Positions 7,554 through 16,022 of a DNA stretch of 27,147 nucleotides are shown here, in pieces. The notes under the pieces were generated by a model, which ran no database searches, was not told the origin of the DNA, and was given only the letters and a program-made list of their open reading frames with translations. Position 1 is the first letter of the stretch, and every line of letters begins with the position of its first letter. A program made the translations under genes and the position numbers. This DNA is from a virus. The stretch lies in the IMG/VR virus record IMGVR_UViG_3300028827_000101, positions 1 through 27,147 of that record; one strand, given 5' to 3'.

Positions 7554-8335
7554 ATCACCGGATTGGTAGATGGTATAAGAGGAAAACCCAAAAAGTTATC
7601 ATAATTATTGAATTTATTTTTACATGTGTCAGGCGCACCATCACAACCCGGATACACATCTACTACTGTGTTAATAGCAACTCTACTGTCAAACGGAACA
7701 TGAAGAGTTATAATGTTCCCTACATGCTTTAGAATCATCCTCACATCACTTCCATACTCAACCGTTCCGGCTGTAAAATAACCATCTGAATAAGCATTCA
7801 ATCCACTCACTTCATAATCTGCTCCACTTATACTTACAACTGCTCCTTGCACCTTATAAACTGAATTATCTAATTTACATCCAGAATCAAATAACATATG
7901 ATTACAATAACTTTGGAAAGTCACACTTGGGTAGTAGTTCTCCAAAATATCACTTGTAGAAACACACTCAGCTTTTGCCACATAATCCTTAATCGACACA
8001 TGAGCTACCGATCCTTTAAAAATAAGAACATAGTCAGTAAGATCGGATTTCAATGCACTGTATATTCTTACCCTCGTAGATTCAATAGGTGTATTCGCTA
8101 CATGACGAGAAAAGGCATCTATTACCGGTGCAATTATAGAAACTTTGACTTTGCTAAACTCACTATCAATACTAATCCCAGATCTCTTTATTGGTGCTGG
8201 TTCATAATCATACCCGCCAAAATTCAAAGTCTCTGGCCATGATGTGTATCGCTCAACGACTCCCCCATAGGTAAACTCGTAAAGTTCAGGAGTTGCTTCT
8301 TGTTGCGTCACTTGTAAGTTAGTGTTATAAGTCAT
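7538..8335 (-). CDS. DUF2163 / BR0599-type tail hub protein (GTA gp13, gpL-like)
   Basis: A 265-residue tail-tip hub protein. The N-terminal half (YEFTYGGVVERYTSWPETL, YEPAPIKRSGI) and the C-terminal motif CDGAPDTCKNKFNNYDNF with GFP.IP are characteristic of the DUF2163/BR0599 family and of lambda gpL-like C-terminal domains. Four cysteines (C144, C153, C231, C238) are placed as in the iron-sulfur-binding form of that domain, so a [4Fe-4S] cluster is likely by homology. The ATG at 8335 has SD GGAG 7 bases upstream. It lies directly before the NlpC/P60 gene, as in gene transfer agents. Confidence 0.8.
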   Translation of the reverse strand: MTYNTNLQVTQQEATPELYEFTYGGVVERYTSWPETLNFGGYDYEPAPIKRSGISIDSEFSKVKVSIIAPVIDAFSRHVANTPIESTRVRIYSALKSDLTDYVLIFKGSVAHVSIKDYVAKAECVSTSDILENYYPSVTFQSYCNHMLFDSGCKLDNSVYKVQGAVVSISGADYEVSGLNAYSDGYFTAGTVEYGSDVRMILKHVGNIITLHVPFDSRVAINTVVDVYPGCDGAPDTCKNKFNNYDNFLGFPLIPSTNPVMWGLK

Positions 8336-8336
8336 C

Positions 8337-8963
8337 TTATATCTCCGAGTATTCCTTTACAAGCTCTACAACCTTTAAAACAACCTCTTCGGCTGAATCC
8401 GTGAAATAATCCATGGACAAATCATCGTGGTCAAAACGTACTAACAACAATCGTCCTATCAATACATGATTACTTGTGTTGATCTCCCTGTCTGTAGCAG
8501 ATTCGAGAGCTAATAAGTAACGATCATTCGCCTCATCATCTGTTATAGACAACACATGTCGAGTTAAAACATCACCATTACTCATCAGAATCCAGATACG
8601 CTCGTAACCCTGATATTGTTGTTCGGCCCCATTGCGATAAACTGATAAAGAAGTTGTTCCACTTAAAGCTGTTTCTTTCAGAGTAAATTCTGCTTGTGGA
8701 ACTTTAATCCAAAATCGTCCATGGCATCCTTTATGGGAATTGAAAAAGTCTATTAATGTGTACTCATCATTCTTATTAAACGTTGAAACTCCAATAGTCA
8801 ATCTCTCAGGGACATCATCAACATAGGAGATTACCTTCGACGCTGTCCCGGGAAACTGCATAAGAACTCGTGCAAGAGATAGATTATATTCTGGTCTCTT
8901 TGCCCAGTTAATTTCCAAAGGAAAAATGGATTCGGAACCTATATCAAGTAGACTATCAGCCAC
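8337..8963 (-). CDS. Distal tail-like protein (DUF2460/Dit position)
   Basis: A 208-residue protein. The start is taken as the GTG at 8963, because SD GGAG lies 7 bases upstream; a TTG at 8984 would give 215 residues. The segment YTLIDFFNSHKGCHGRFWI, with an ordered beta-rich context, resembles distal tail proteins that link the tail tube to the hub. The position immediately before the DUF2163 gene matches GTA gp12 (DUF2460). The sequence match is weak, so the assignment leans on gene order. Confidence 0.6.
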   Translation of the reverse strand: MADSLLDIGSESIFPLEINWAKRPEYNLSLARVLMQFPGTASKVISYVDDVPERLTIGVSTFNKNDEYTLIDFFNSHKGCHGRFWIKVPQAEFTLKETALSGTTSLSVYRNGAEQQYQGYERIWILMSNGDVLTRHVLSITDDEANDRYLLALESATDREINTSNHVLIGRLLLVRFDHDDLSMDYFTDSAEEVVLKVVELVKEYSEI

Positions 8964-10065
8964 TCTTATACTCCGTGAAATCAATAGTAAAATTCATAAG
9001 ATTATCAGTTTCCATGTCAAAGGATACATTTTCTATTGTCGACAAAACAATAGGATAAACAACAGTCTTCTGCCATTCAAATGTTTCAGATACTGCCCTG
9101 GCCAAAGTGATAGAATTAGTTCCAACAGAAGAAATCTCTTTGATCTCTGCTAACAGTATGTCATGTTGAATCAAAATCACGTAAACAGCTTGATTATTTA
9201 AAAACCAATGTTTTGAAAGATCATTCGAACATTGAATAATAGTTTGGTTATTCATATCTTGATCTGGATAACAATGCTCACTGTAAATTGGCACACCAAA
9301 AATCTTATCATGCCCATAAGCAATCTGTTGTTTCAATTTCTGAGTATCAAGTCCTTTAACCCAAGATTTTAAACCAACATTCCACAGAGCATCATCCCTT
9401 AATGGTCTTCTCTGTTCCTTGAAATACTTATTTCTCTCTATAACAGTCTCAAATTTCATTTGGATTCTTATTCCTTGACTGTAATCAGGCTCATAAGCAA
9501 ATGGGTTGACCCTTATTCCTGTTATTTCTGTTTCGTAATCGGTCCCATCAATAGTGAACGTGTAAGTCGTCGATTGGACTGGAGGCCCTTCTTGAAGGAC
9601 CGTTAACGTCATAGTAATGTCGTCAAACTTCGCTATTGTAATTGGCAAAGGATCATGAGTTAATGTTGTTCCTTCAGGAGAGTCCTCAGTAATCGCGGTC
9701 AGTTGTTTTGTAACATCGAAATATGCATTCCAAACTTTTATCGTATAATCAACATCTTCTACAATAAAACCAGCATCTATCTCAAAAGGCTCAAACCAAA
9801 TCCTAAAGAATAAATTATCATCACCAAAAGAATGAGGTCTCACACCACTGTGTAGTCCTTCGGATAAAGTAATGAGTCTGCTATATTCCAAAGCCCGGGC
9901 CGACTCATTAGTGTCCGTCTGTCTCCATACAGACTTTATATCGTCATCACTAAGTGCTGATCTGCTATAATGGACAATATCTGCCTCTGTAAGGAATACA
10001 TACTGTGCCTGTTCCCTACCAAGTGCTTGATCCCCGGATAATATACCGTCTCCTAGAAAAGCCAT
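8956..10065 (-). CDS. Tail structural protein, 369 aa
   Basis: A probable minor tail protein of unassigned family. The N-terminal 70 residues are helical (QALGREQAQYVFLTEADIVHYSRSAL is the region, with acidic DDD after it). Two beta-rich domains follow (FFRIWFEPFEIDAGFIVEDVD region and TTYTFTIDGTDYETEITGIRV region). The last 60 residues (VVYPIVLSTIENVSFDMET) are also beta-rich. The ATG at 10065 has SD AGGA 9 bases upstream. It lies between the tape-measure block and the Dit-like gene, so it is expected to be at the tail tip. No enzyme motif is visible. Confidence 0.6.
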   Translation of the reverse strand: MAFLGDGILSGDQALGREQAQYVFLTEADIVHYSRSALSDDDIKSVWRQTDTNESARALEYSRLITLSEGLHSGVRPHSFGDDNLFFRIWFEPFEIDAGFIVEDVDYTIKVWNAYFDVTKQLTAITEDSPEGTTLTHDPLPITIAKFDDITMTLTVLQEGPPVQSTTYTFTIDGTDYETEITGIRVNPFAYEPDYSQGIRIQMKFETVIERNKYFKEQRRPLRDDALWNVGLKSWVKGLDTQKLKQQIAYGHDKIFGVPIYSEHCYPDQDMNNQTIIQCSNDLSKHWFLNNQAVYVILIQHDILLAEIKEISSVGTNSITLARAVSETFEWQKTVVYPIVLSTIENVSFDMETDNLMNFTIDFTEYKSG

Positions 10066-10066
10066 T

Positions 10067-11050
10067 CTATGCTATCCTAAAAGCAAATCCATATTGTCTA
10101 TCTGGAAAAGCAGTCGGAAACACAATGTATCTCTCCGATCCATACGTCAGTTCTTGACCAATCTGCAAACCAGCAAATTCAATGCAATAAAACGGATAAG
10201 TCCCAATTGGATACCATACGTTGTCACTTCTTCGCTGCCCAAACAGCGTTGGTTTTATAAGAACTCTCTTCCCAGTCCAAGCATTCTGTCTTACACAATA
10301 TGACAACTTATTAAATTCTCCAAGATAACCATCGTCAGCTCCAAATCCACAATTAGAGTCAATTCTACCTGCAGTTTTGTCCCCCTCAAACCAAAACTTA
10401 TAGTAGTACGATGAATCTCCGTCAGGGGACCAAAAACAAGCAAAATTCATATTTGTAGATCCTATGAGATTATACCAAGCATTAGAGGATGCGGAGTAAT
10501 AACAAGTACTTACTTCCCATATCCCGTCGTTCGTTGATTGATCAAATAGTTCTATCACCCCGCAAAAGAAGGTCTGAATGAAGTTCGAGGCTACCTGCAC
10601 TACACCACATATGAATTTATCATTACCGAAAAACCAGACCGCTGGCATCGTCCCAGGAGACAGACTTAATGGCTGAAAATAAGTCCCAGTAAAGAAATTT
10701 TGAGAGATTGGGTCATCTGAGTTACTATGGTCAACATTTCGATAGGATGGATCTATCCCTCTTACCCATAATTGTTCCTCTTGTGGATCTCCACTATCAT
10801 CATCTGCTCTAAACCGGACTACAACATCCTGGTTCCCATATCCGTTAGTATAGATCTGTAGATTATCATGATCATAAGTTTGACCAGACAAAAAATCGTA
10901 CTGACTACTCCCACTATCGTAAGCCCATTGTTTCGAGGTTTCATAATAATCTACAGTCCATCCTCTATCTAGTGCAAACGTTCTAAGTTTTGAGAGGACG
11001 TCCTTATGACTAGTTGGGTTGGAATACTTTACATAATTAACAAGACTCAT
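10067..11050 (-). CDS. Tail structural protein, 327 aa, related to the next upstream gene
   Basis: A 327-residue, Tyr/Trp/Phe-rich protein whose layout parallels the 422-residue protein at 11064-12332. Both have an N-terminal 'LL/KLRTF' helix, a central '.WF..N' strand segment (PAVWFFGNDKFICGVVQV), and a C-terminal domain with a Tyr-rich ending (ERYIVFPTAF). Similar proteins are annotated as virion structural proteins next to tail genes in other phages. This copy has no Thr tail. The ATG at 11050 has SD GGAGG just after the TAG stop of the previous gene. Confidence 0.6.
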   Translation of the reverse strand: MSLVNYVKYSNPTSHKDVLSKLRTFALDRGWTVDYYETSKQWAYDSGSSQYDFLSGQTYDHDNLQIYTNGYGNQDVVVRFRADDDSGDPQEEQLWVRGIDPSYRNVDHSNSDDPISQNFFTGTYFQPLSLSPGTMPAVWFFGNDKFICGVVQVASNFIQTFFCGVIELFDQSTNDGIWEVSTCYYSASSNAWYNLIGSTNMNFACFWSPDGDSSYYYKFWFEGDKTAGRIDSNCGFGADDGYLGEFNKLSYCVRQNAWTGKRVLIKPTLFGQRRSDNVWYPIGTYPFYCIEFAGLQIGQELTYGSERYIVFPTAFPDRQYGFAFRIA

Positions 11051-11063
11051 TTGAATTCCTCCA

Positions 11064-12332
11064 CTAAGTAGTGGTTGTAGTAGTTGTGGTTGTTGTAGTC
11101 GTGGTCACAGCTACTCCCTCTTCGACCGAACAGAAATCGTGATAGTCCGTTCTGAAAATATTCTGAAAAATCCTGTAACTCTTTCCATCAAAGTTAATCA
11201 CGTCTTCAGATTGAACTTGGTTACAAAACACATGATAAAGCCCATCCAGATCCATCAACGTGTCGTGCGCCCCAGACCTGTATTCCATAAGATAAATTGG
11301 GCACATCAAAACGCGATTATCCTTAGTCTTATCTACTTCCACAGACATTTGTGTCAGGTCCATTCCCGGAACTACTCTAAGTTGTGGATTAGATGCCCGC
11401 ATATCAAGATAGCTATTCGAGGGATTAATAATCCACACATTATGATAACCACCAGAGTTTGGCATGTGCCAAAACATCTCATGCCCACTACCAGTGCTAG
11501 ATTGAAGAACAGTAGCTTGATATGCACTTCCCCCAATTATCAATGGATACGGATAATCTGACGGATTCCCAAATCGCCTTCCGAATCCAAGATAACACAT
11601 TTCATAATTCGATTGGGCTTTTACAAACACTATGATTCTCTGCTGGTTCGAGTAGAACCAGTAGTACATAGTCCCATCTATAAGAGGCATCGACGGATGA
11701 TAAGTATAAGCATTGTATGTACTATCATATGTTCCTAGTCCATGATCCGAAGAGTTAAAATCCCACTCAGTCTCACCAGACTGGTAGTAAGTGTATCCAT
11801 TAAGGTTCCATGAGTAATAACCATCTGCTGCGTACTTAGTTTCCCTGATTCCAATAATTACTTTCTCTTGCCCACTAAGGCCTGTATTAGAGAGGATCAC
11901 TTCTTTACAGTCACTACCAAACGGCTCACTCCCTCCGACTCCTGGCTCCTTCGTGTTCTGGTTCAACTCCTCTCGCCAATCTTGCCCAGGATTTCCATAG
12001 ATATAGTCAGCTGTAGGAGTGCTATCTGGAGATGTGTCGAAAGTTATACTATAAGCACCAGTTGAGTACGTTATACTTCCAGAACTGATGTGGTCTCCTG
12101 TGATATTCCCAGAACCATCATCAGTTGCCTCATAATCGGTACCACTAATCGTATAATTAATCACCAATCTACCAAGACCCACTGGGCTATTGGCCAACGT
12201 TCCTGACCAACTCGTACCAGATCCACTTAAACTTTCTCCGGTGACCTCAGTTCCAAGTACAAAATCAAGGAGTGCTTGTAATAACCCATTCGTTCCAGAA
12301 AAAGCTGTAACGGTTCCGCTCTGAAAAGCCAT
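11064..12332 (-). CDS. Tail structural protein with C-terminal 13-Thr tail
   Basis: A 422-residue protein. Residues 1-30 are a hydrophobic helix region (LLQALLDFVLG), and residues 35-120 are a Gly/Ser/Thr-rich beta segment (YTISGTDYEATDDGSGNI). The core contains MYYWFYSNQQRIIVFVKA and YPYPLIIGGSAY, patterns I associate with phage tail structural proteins downstream of tape-measure genes. Residues 410-422 are 13 Thr, then TAG. The partner gene at 10067-11050 appears paralogous but lacks the tract. The ATG at 12332 has SD GGAGGG inside the end of the tape-measure gene. Confidence 0.65.
   Translation of the reverse strand: MAFQSGTVTAFSGTNGLLQALLDFVLGTEVTGESLSGSGTSWSGTLANSPVGLGRLVINYTISGTDYEATDDGSGNITGDHISSGSITYSTGAYSITFDTSPDSTPTADYIYGNPGQDWREELNQNTKEPGVGGSEPFGSDCKEVILSNTGLSGQEKVIIGIRETKYAADGYYSWNLNGYTYYQSGETEWDFNSSDHGLGTYDSTYNAYTYHPSMPLIDGTMYYWFYSNQQRIIVFVKAQSNYEMCYLGFGRRFGNPSDYPYPLIIGGSAYQATVLQSSTGSGHEMFWHMPNSGGYHNVWIINPSNSYLDMRASNPQLRVVPGMDLTQMSVEVDKTKDNRVLMCPIYLMEYRSGAHDTLMDLDGLYHVFCNQVQSEDVINFDGKSYRIFQNIFRTDYHDFCSVEEGVAVTTTTTTTTTTTTT
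11067..11105 (-). repeat. Poly-Thr tract, 13 codons (subfamily A)
   Basis: Thirteen ACN codons before TAG. It shares 26 identical bases with the tract at 2996-3037. Confidence 0.9.
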
Positions 12333-12335
12333 CCT

Positions 12336-14894
12336 CTATCCCTCCGCAACCAGAGCCTGTTTTATCTGATAAGCATTCTGGCTGATGATATTCAATAATG
12401 TCCTTTGACCTTTTACAGAGGACATATATTCGTCCATCAAATTCGGATCAATCACATTCACTATGTTCAAATTAGTACCTGTCTCTCTCCCTTCTCTAAA
12501 CCCAGATTTATTTACTGCTCCACCTTCAGCAAATCCATAATTCGGAGTTCTAACACCAGTAACGGTGAACTGAGAAAGAATTTCCCTAGGAATAATCTTT
12601 CGCCGTATTGCTTCCATTGTATCTTTACCATAATATCTTACTACATGAACGGGATGAATAAATTCCCCCGCCGTAGCCCTTACCAATATATTGTCCGCCC
12701 GAGAGCTAGGCGATCTCCCAGGGATCTCACCTCCTTCAGCAAAGGCAGGAGTCTGAGCCCTTATCATCGCTACCCTTGCCAACCCAGCTGCAATGGCTGC
12801 CGCTGCAGCCGCTGTGGCTAAAGTAGGACCAACAACAGGAATACCCACAAGAGCTTTATATGCTTCTTGTGCTGCCTGATAAGTAGAAATAAGAGTTTGA
12901 GCAATAGAAGCAGCTTTCTGCAGATAAAAGAACTCTTTAATTTTCTTTCCACTCGCATCATAGGCTTCACTGAATGCCTGTGCCAAAGCCCCATAGGTCT
13001 GCTGGAAGCCTTGAATTGTCATCTGTTGAATTTGTTGCTCTTGTTGTGCCAACAAACGATCCTTCTCTAATTTTTGATTTCTATAAGCTTCTTCTAATTG
13101 AACTTTTGTCGCATTGAGTTGTTTAAGTTTTTCAATCTCTGCTTGGTGTTTTCTATCAAGTTCTTGTAATTCCATATCAAATTTGGTTCTCAAATCAGCT
13201 GTGCCTAATTCAGAAATTCTTTTCTTTTGATCTTGGAGTAACTGCTCTATCTGTAATCGAGCCTGAGCTTGTTTCTCTTCAGCATTTAATCTTTCCTGAT
13301 TCAACTTAAGTAAATTCCTTTGATGCGTTTGCTCTAAAGCAAAAATCTTGTCCAAAATAGCTTGTTTCTTATCTGGGTTGGTTTCAAGTTCCGCTTGCTT
13401 TTCAAGAATAGTTTTCTCCCTTTCAAATTGTTGATTAAGTAACTGAGTTCGTTTATCAAAATATTCTTTCAAACTAACTTGGCCTTTTTGATATAAATCA
13501 GTAATTATAGCCAATTCAGTTTTTGTCGTCTCTTGTAAACGAGTTAATTGACTCTTTAAACGAGCAACAAAACTTACTTCAGGTGTGGGAGCGGGACCTC
13601 GCACTCGACCTTGGGCTTCAGCAAAGGCTTGTGCAGCCGCCCTAGCCCTTGAATGTATCTCCTTCAACAGTCTTGTCGCTTTTTGATATGCAGTCTCTTG
13701 TGATTGAAGATTCTTAAGTGTCCTTCCAGACTCAAAGAAGATATTTTTCCACCATTCAGCCTGTTTCTGTAACGTTTTACTCCCTAATGAAAGATTCTTC
13801 ATATATGCCCCAGTGGCCTGAAGTTGGATGTCCTTTGTCAGACGTCCAAAGGTTTCTTTAACAATACCAAAACCATGTATTAAACGTTCAATTTGGCGTA
13901 GAATAAAAGCCAATCCCCGGGATACCCCCTCTGCAAATAAGGCAAACGCTCCTTTCAAGCCAGTAATAATCTGTTTCCAAGCGTTCCATCCATCAGTTAC
14001 CCTGGCACTTAGTAAAATTATCTTGTCCAATAGCTTGATAACATTGTTTGCTAGATTACGAGCAAAATCTTCAAAACGTCCTTCCTCTTTCATTCGTCGT
14101 ATACGGTCCAGAACCAGATCCAGTGCACCCTTGATATAATCAAAAATTCCAGCTTCCATCACTGCATTACGAAATTGAAACCAAGCATCAGACATCATAC
14201 TCAGCATCCCTTGCCAAGTATGGGATAATAATACACTAGCTCCTCTAAACTGGCTCGCTGGATCTTCCCAAGCAGCCAATAATCTTTTCCTGGTTTCCTC
14301 AGCAGATACAGATACTCCTGTTTGGAATCCCAGCATCGCCAATACGCCCCTTTCTCGGAACATATCAGCTGCTGCAGCTCCAGCAGAATACATACGAATA
14401 ACTTGTGAAGTAGTTTCTTGAATGGAAAGACCAGTGACCGCTGCGAGATCAGCAATGAGAGGCATATAACGCTTTACCTCTTCATTGCCTCCCTTCATAA
14501 CAGCACGAAGGTTGGTGGCGGATTCCATAATATCCTTATACTCAAAGGACACCTGAGAGGCAAACTCCGCCATCGATTGGAAAAGATCATTTGCTTCATT
14601 TATATCTCCAGTTAAAGCAACAAGACGAACACGAAACTGCTCTGCTTCTGCTGCTGCATTAACAAAACTCCTTACCAGAAGTCCCAGACCAAGCCCAGCG
14701 AAAGCCGTTTTCAAACTGAAAACATTACCTTTAAGGGCACGTAAACGTTCACCAACTCCTCTCAAAGCATTACTTGTTCGAGATGCTTGGTTTTGGACCC
14801 CTGATAGCTCTTTTTTAAGGTTAGAAAATCCTGTGCGGACCAGATCCTTCAACCGCACAACGATTTCCATTGTTTGACTACTTGTTTCAGGCAT
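12336..14894 (-). CDS. Tape measure protein
   Basis: An 852-residue tape measure protein, which sets tail length and is threaded inside the tail tube. The first 60 residues are coiled coil (TGFSNLKKELSGVQNQASRT). Residues about 60-85 are hydrophobic (AFAGLGLGLLVRSFV), leading into the conserved tape-measure N-terminal domain (AEQFRVRLVALTGDINEA, QSMAEFASQVSFEYKDI, LAAVTGLSIQETTSQVIRM). A second membrane-like stretch is Ala-rich near residue 690 (LATAAAAAAAIAAGLARV). Long Gln/Glu/Lys coiled coils fill residues 440-640. If about 1.5 angstrom per residue holds, the tail would be near 130 nm. The ATG at 14894 directly follows the stop of the frameshifted chaperone. Confidence 0.92.
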   Translation of the reverse strand: MPETSSQTMEIVVRLKDLVRTGFSNLKKELSGVQNQASRTSNALRGVGERLRALKGNVFSLKTAFAGLGLGLLVRSFVNAAAEAEQFRVRLVALTGDINEANDLFQSMAEFASQVSFEYKDIMESATNLRAVMKGGNEEVKRYMPLIADLAAVTGLSIQETTSQVIRMYSAGAAAADMFRERGVLAMLGFQTGVSVSAEETRKRLLAAWEDPASQFRGASVLLSHTWQGMLSMMSDAWFQFRNAVMEAGIFDYIKGALDLVLDRIRRMKEEGRFEDFARNLANNVIKLLDKIILLSARVTDGWNAWKQIITGLKGAFALFAEGVSRGLAFILRQIERLIHGFGIVKETFGRLTKDIQLQATGAYMKNLSLGSKTLQKQAEWWKNIFFESGRTLKNLQSQETAYQKATRLLKEIHSRARAAAQAFAEAQGRVRGPAPTPEVSFVARLKSQLTRLQETTKTELAIITDLYQKGQVSLKEYFDKRTQLLNQQFEREKTILEKQAELETNPDKKQAILDKIFALEQTHQRNLLKLNQERLNAEEKQAQARLQIEQLLQDQKKRISELGTADLRTKFDMELQELDRKHQAEIEKLKQLNATKVQLEEAYRNQKLEKDRLLAQQEQQIQQMTIQGFQQTYGALAQAFSEAYDASGKKIKEFFYLQKAASIAQTLISTYQAAQEAYKALVGIPVVGPTLATAAAAAAIAAGLARVAMIRAQTPAFAEGGEIPGRSPSSRADNILVRATAGEFIHPVHVVRYYGKDTMEAIRRKIIPREILSQFTVTGVRTPNYGFAEGGAVNKSGFREGRETGTNLNIVNVIDPNLMDEYMSSVKGQRTLLNIISQNAYQIKQALVAEG

Positions 14895-15421
14895 CTACCA
14901 TCCCTTTCTCCGCATAATTCTCTTCCATTGCTTCTCATCAGCTGACTGTCCTACTCGAACAGCCAACGCTCGCTCTTTGAATTGCTGATAGGTGATTCGG
15001 TAGTGCTCTGATAATGCTATGAGAAAGAATTCATATCCATACTCTAAGACTGCCTGCCCGTGCCCTGCTTCGATAAGCTCACAAACAGCTGAGACAAGTC
15101 TTTGATAATTGCTTTTTGGATCTGTTCCAACAGTTCTGTTAGGCCCATCTTGTGGGCCAGATCGAAAAAAGCCTTATTCACTTCCCTAAACTGGTTCCAG
15201 ATCTCTTCCACTTCACTAGGAGACATCTCCAACAAGTCTTCAAACTTAATATTAGTACAACGCTCTAGAATCTCATTTATAAAGACTTGCCGAAAACTAT
15301 TGAGATCAGCTAAGGCTGTATCAGCTTTCTGAAAGAGATCTAAAATCTCCTTCACTTTTAACTCACGAATTTCAAACGTTTGATCATAGCCTTCAATCTT
15401 AAACGTTTTCACTTTTCTCAT
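14895..15421 (-). CDS. Tail assembly chaperone G-T fusion made by -1 frameshift
   Basis: The long product is read from the ATG at 15421 to the slippery site at 15164-15170, then in the -1 frame from 15164 to the TAG at 14895-14897: 86 + 89 = 175 residues. The -1 frame is open through its whole length and encodes a helical, phage-like extension (LVSAVCELIEAGHGQAVLEY, YGYEFFLIALSEHYRI, ending RIMRRKGW). It has no start codon of its own with an SD, and it fills the space before the tape-measure gene. By analogy with lambda gpG/gpGT, the short form and the fusion chaperone tape-measure folding and tail-tube assembly. Confidence 0.9.
15044..15421 (-). CDS. Tail assembly chaperone (short, G-type form)
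   Basis: The short product is 125 residues from the ATG at 15421, which has SD AGGAG 7 bases upstream; the open frame back to 15460 (TTG) has no SD at the right place. It is acidic and helical (FKIEGYDQTFEIRELKVKEI, DLLEMSPSEVEEIWNQF). It lies between the major tail protein and tape-measure genes, the standard place for gpG-like chaperones. Frame 0 continues past the slippery site for 39 codons to TAG at 15044. Confidence 0.85.
   Translation of the reverse strand: MRKVKTFKIEGYDQTFEIRELKVKEILDLFQKADTALADLNSFRQVFINEILERCTNIKFEDLLEMSPSEVEEIWNQFREVNKAFFDLAHKMGLTELLEQIQKAIIKDLSQLFVSLSKQGTGRQS
15142..15170 (-). promoter_or_regulatory. -1 ribosomal frameshift signal (slippery heptamer plus hairpin)
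   Basis: The heptamer T TTT TTC is at 15170-15164, in frame as GCT TTT TTC. A 5-base spacer (GATCT) is followed by a perfect 6-bp hairpin GGCCCA-CAAGA-TGGGCC at 15158-15142. Slippage re-reads base 15164 and enters the T frame. Both standard elements are present with usual spacing. Confidence 0.93.
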
Positions 15422-15460
15422 AGCATCTCTCCTTTTTCCACTATCCAATCTAACTAACAA

Positions 15461-16021
15461 TTATGTTGTAGTTGTAGTGGTCGTGGTTGTTGTGGTCGTG
15501 GTTGCGTATGTTACTGTAAAGTAAGGACTATCCGCATGATTAGCTGTGTCAGCGAGTCCTTCAGCTGTGTAACTCATCTCCATCCAGTCATCACCAATAA
15601 GGGCCAATGGACCATTGGGGGCCAAAGTAACTCGGTGGAACTCCCAAGTCTGATTCGGACCCACAGGATTATCAGATACAAATTTAAGGGCATATTCTTT
15701 ATCTGTATTCTGAAGCCCCTTGACTACATTATCACTCTTCGTACCTATGACGAAACGAGCCAAGTTTGCAGCAGCTAATTCATCACAGGTGAAATCAACT
15801 GTGTATGTAGTTTCGACCACTGGACTCTTATCTTTGTTTCTCATACCAGAACGAGAGGAAAAATGGTCTTTCTTCTCCACAGAGGGATTAAGCTCAATAC
15901 TTGGGCAGTTCCCTATTTCAACAAAATCCCCCTGAGATGGAGGAGTAGTTCCATTCCACTCTGCAATGTAAAGAATACCTTTTCCTATTGCATAATTATC
16001 AGTACTGTGAGGAGTAGGCAT
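15461..16021 (-). CDS. Major tail (tube) protein with C-terminal 13-Thr tail
   Basis: A 186-residue major tail protein. The N-terminal segment (AIGKGILYIAEWNGTTPP then FVEIGNCPSIELNPSVEKK), the Ser-rich HFSSRSGMRNKDKS loop and the closing strand DDWMEMSYTAEGLAD are typical of tail-tube subunits, and the gene lies directly before the chaperone gene. Residues 174-186 are 13 Thr, then TAA. Because this subunit occurs in many copies, the tail tube could carry a repeated array of exposed Thr tails. The ATG at 16021 has a full AGGAGG SD 8 bases upstream, in line with high expression. Confidence 0.82.
   Translation of the reverse strand: MPTPHSTDNYAIGKGILYIAEWNGTTPPSQGDFVEIGNCPSIELNPSVEKKDHFSSRSGMRNKDKSPVVETTYTVDFTCDELAAANLARFVIGTKSDNVVKGLQNTDKEYALKFVSDNPVGPNQTWEFHRVTLAPNGPLALIGDDWMEMSYTAEGLADTANHADSPYFTVTYATTTTTTTTTTTTT
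15464..15502 (-). repeat. Poly-Thr tract, 13 codons (subfamily B)
   Basis: Thirteen ACN codons before TAA. Bases 15465-15499 are identical over 35 bases to 4124-4158, and 23 bases are identical to the tract at 17788-17826. Confidence 0.9.
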
Positions 16022-16022
16022 T

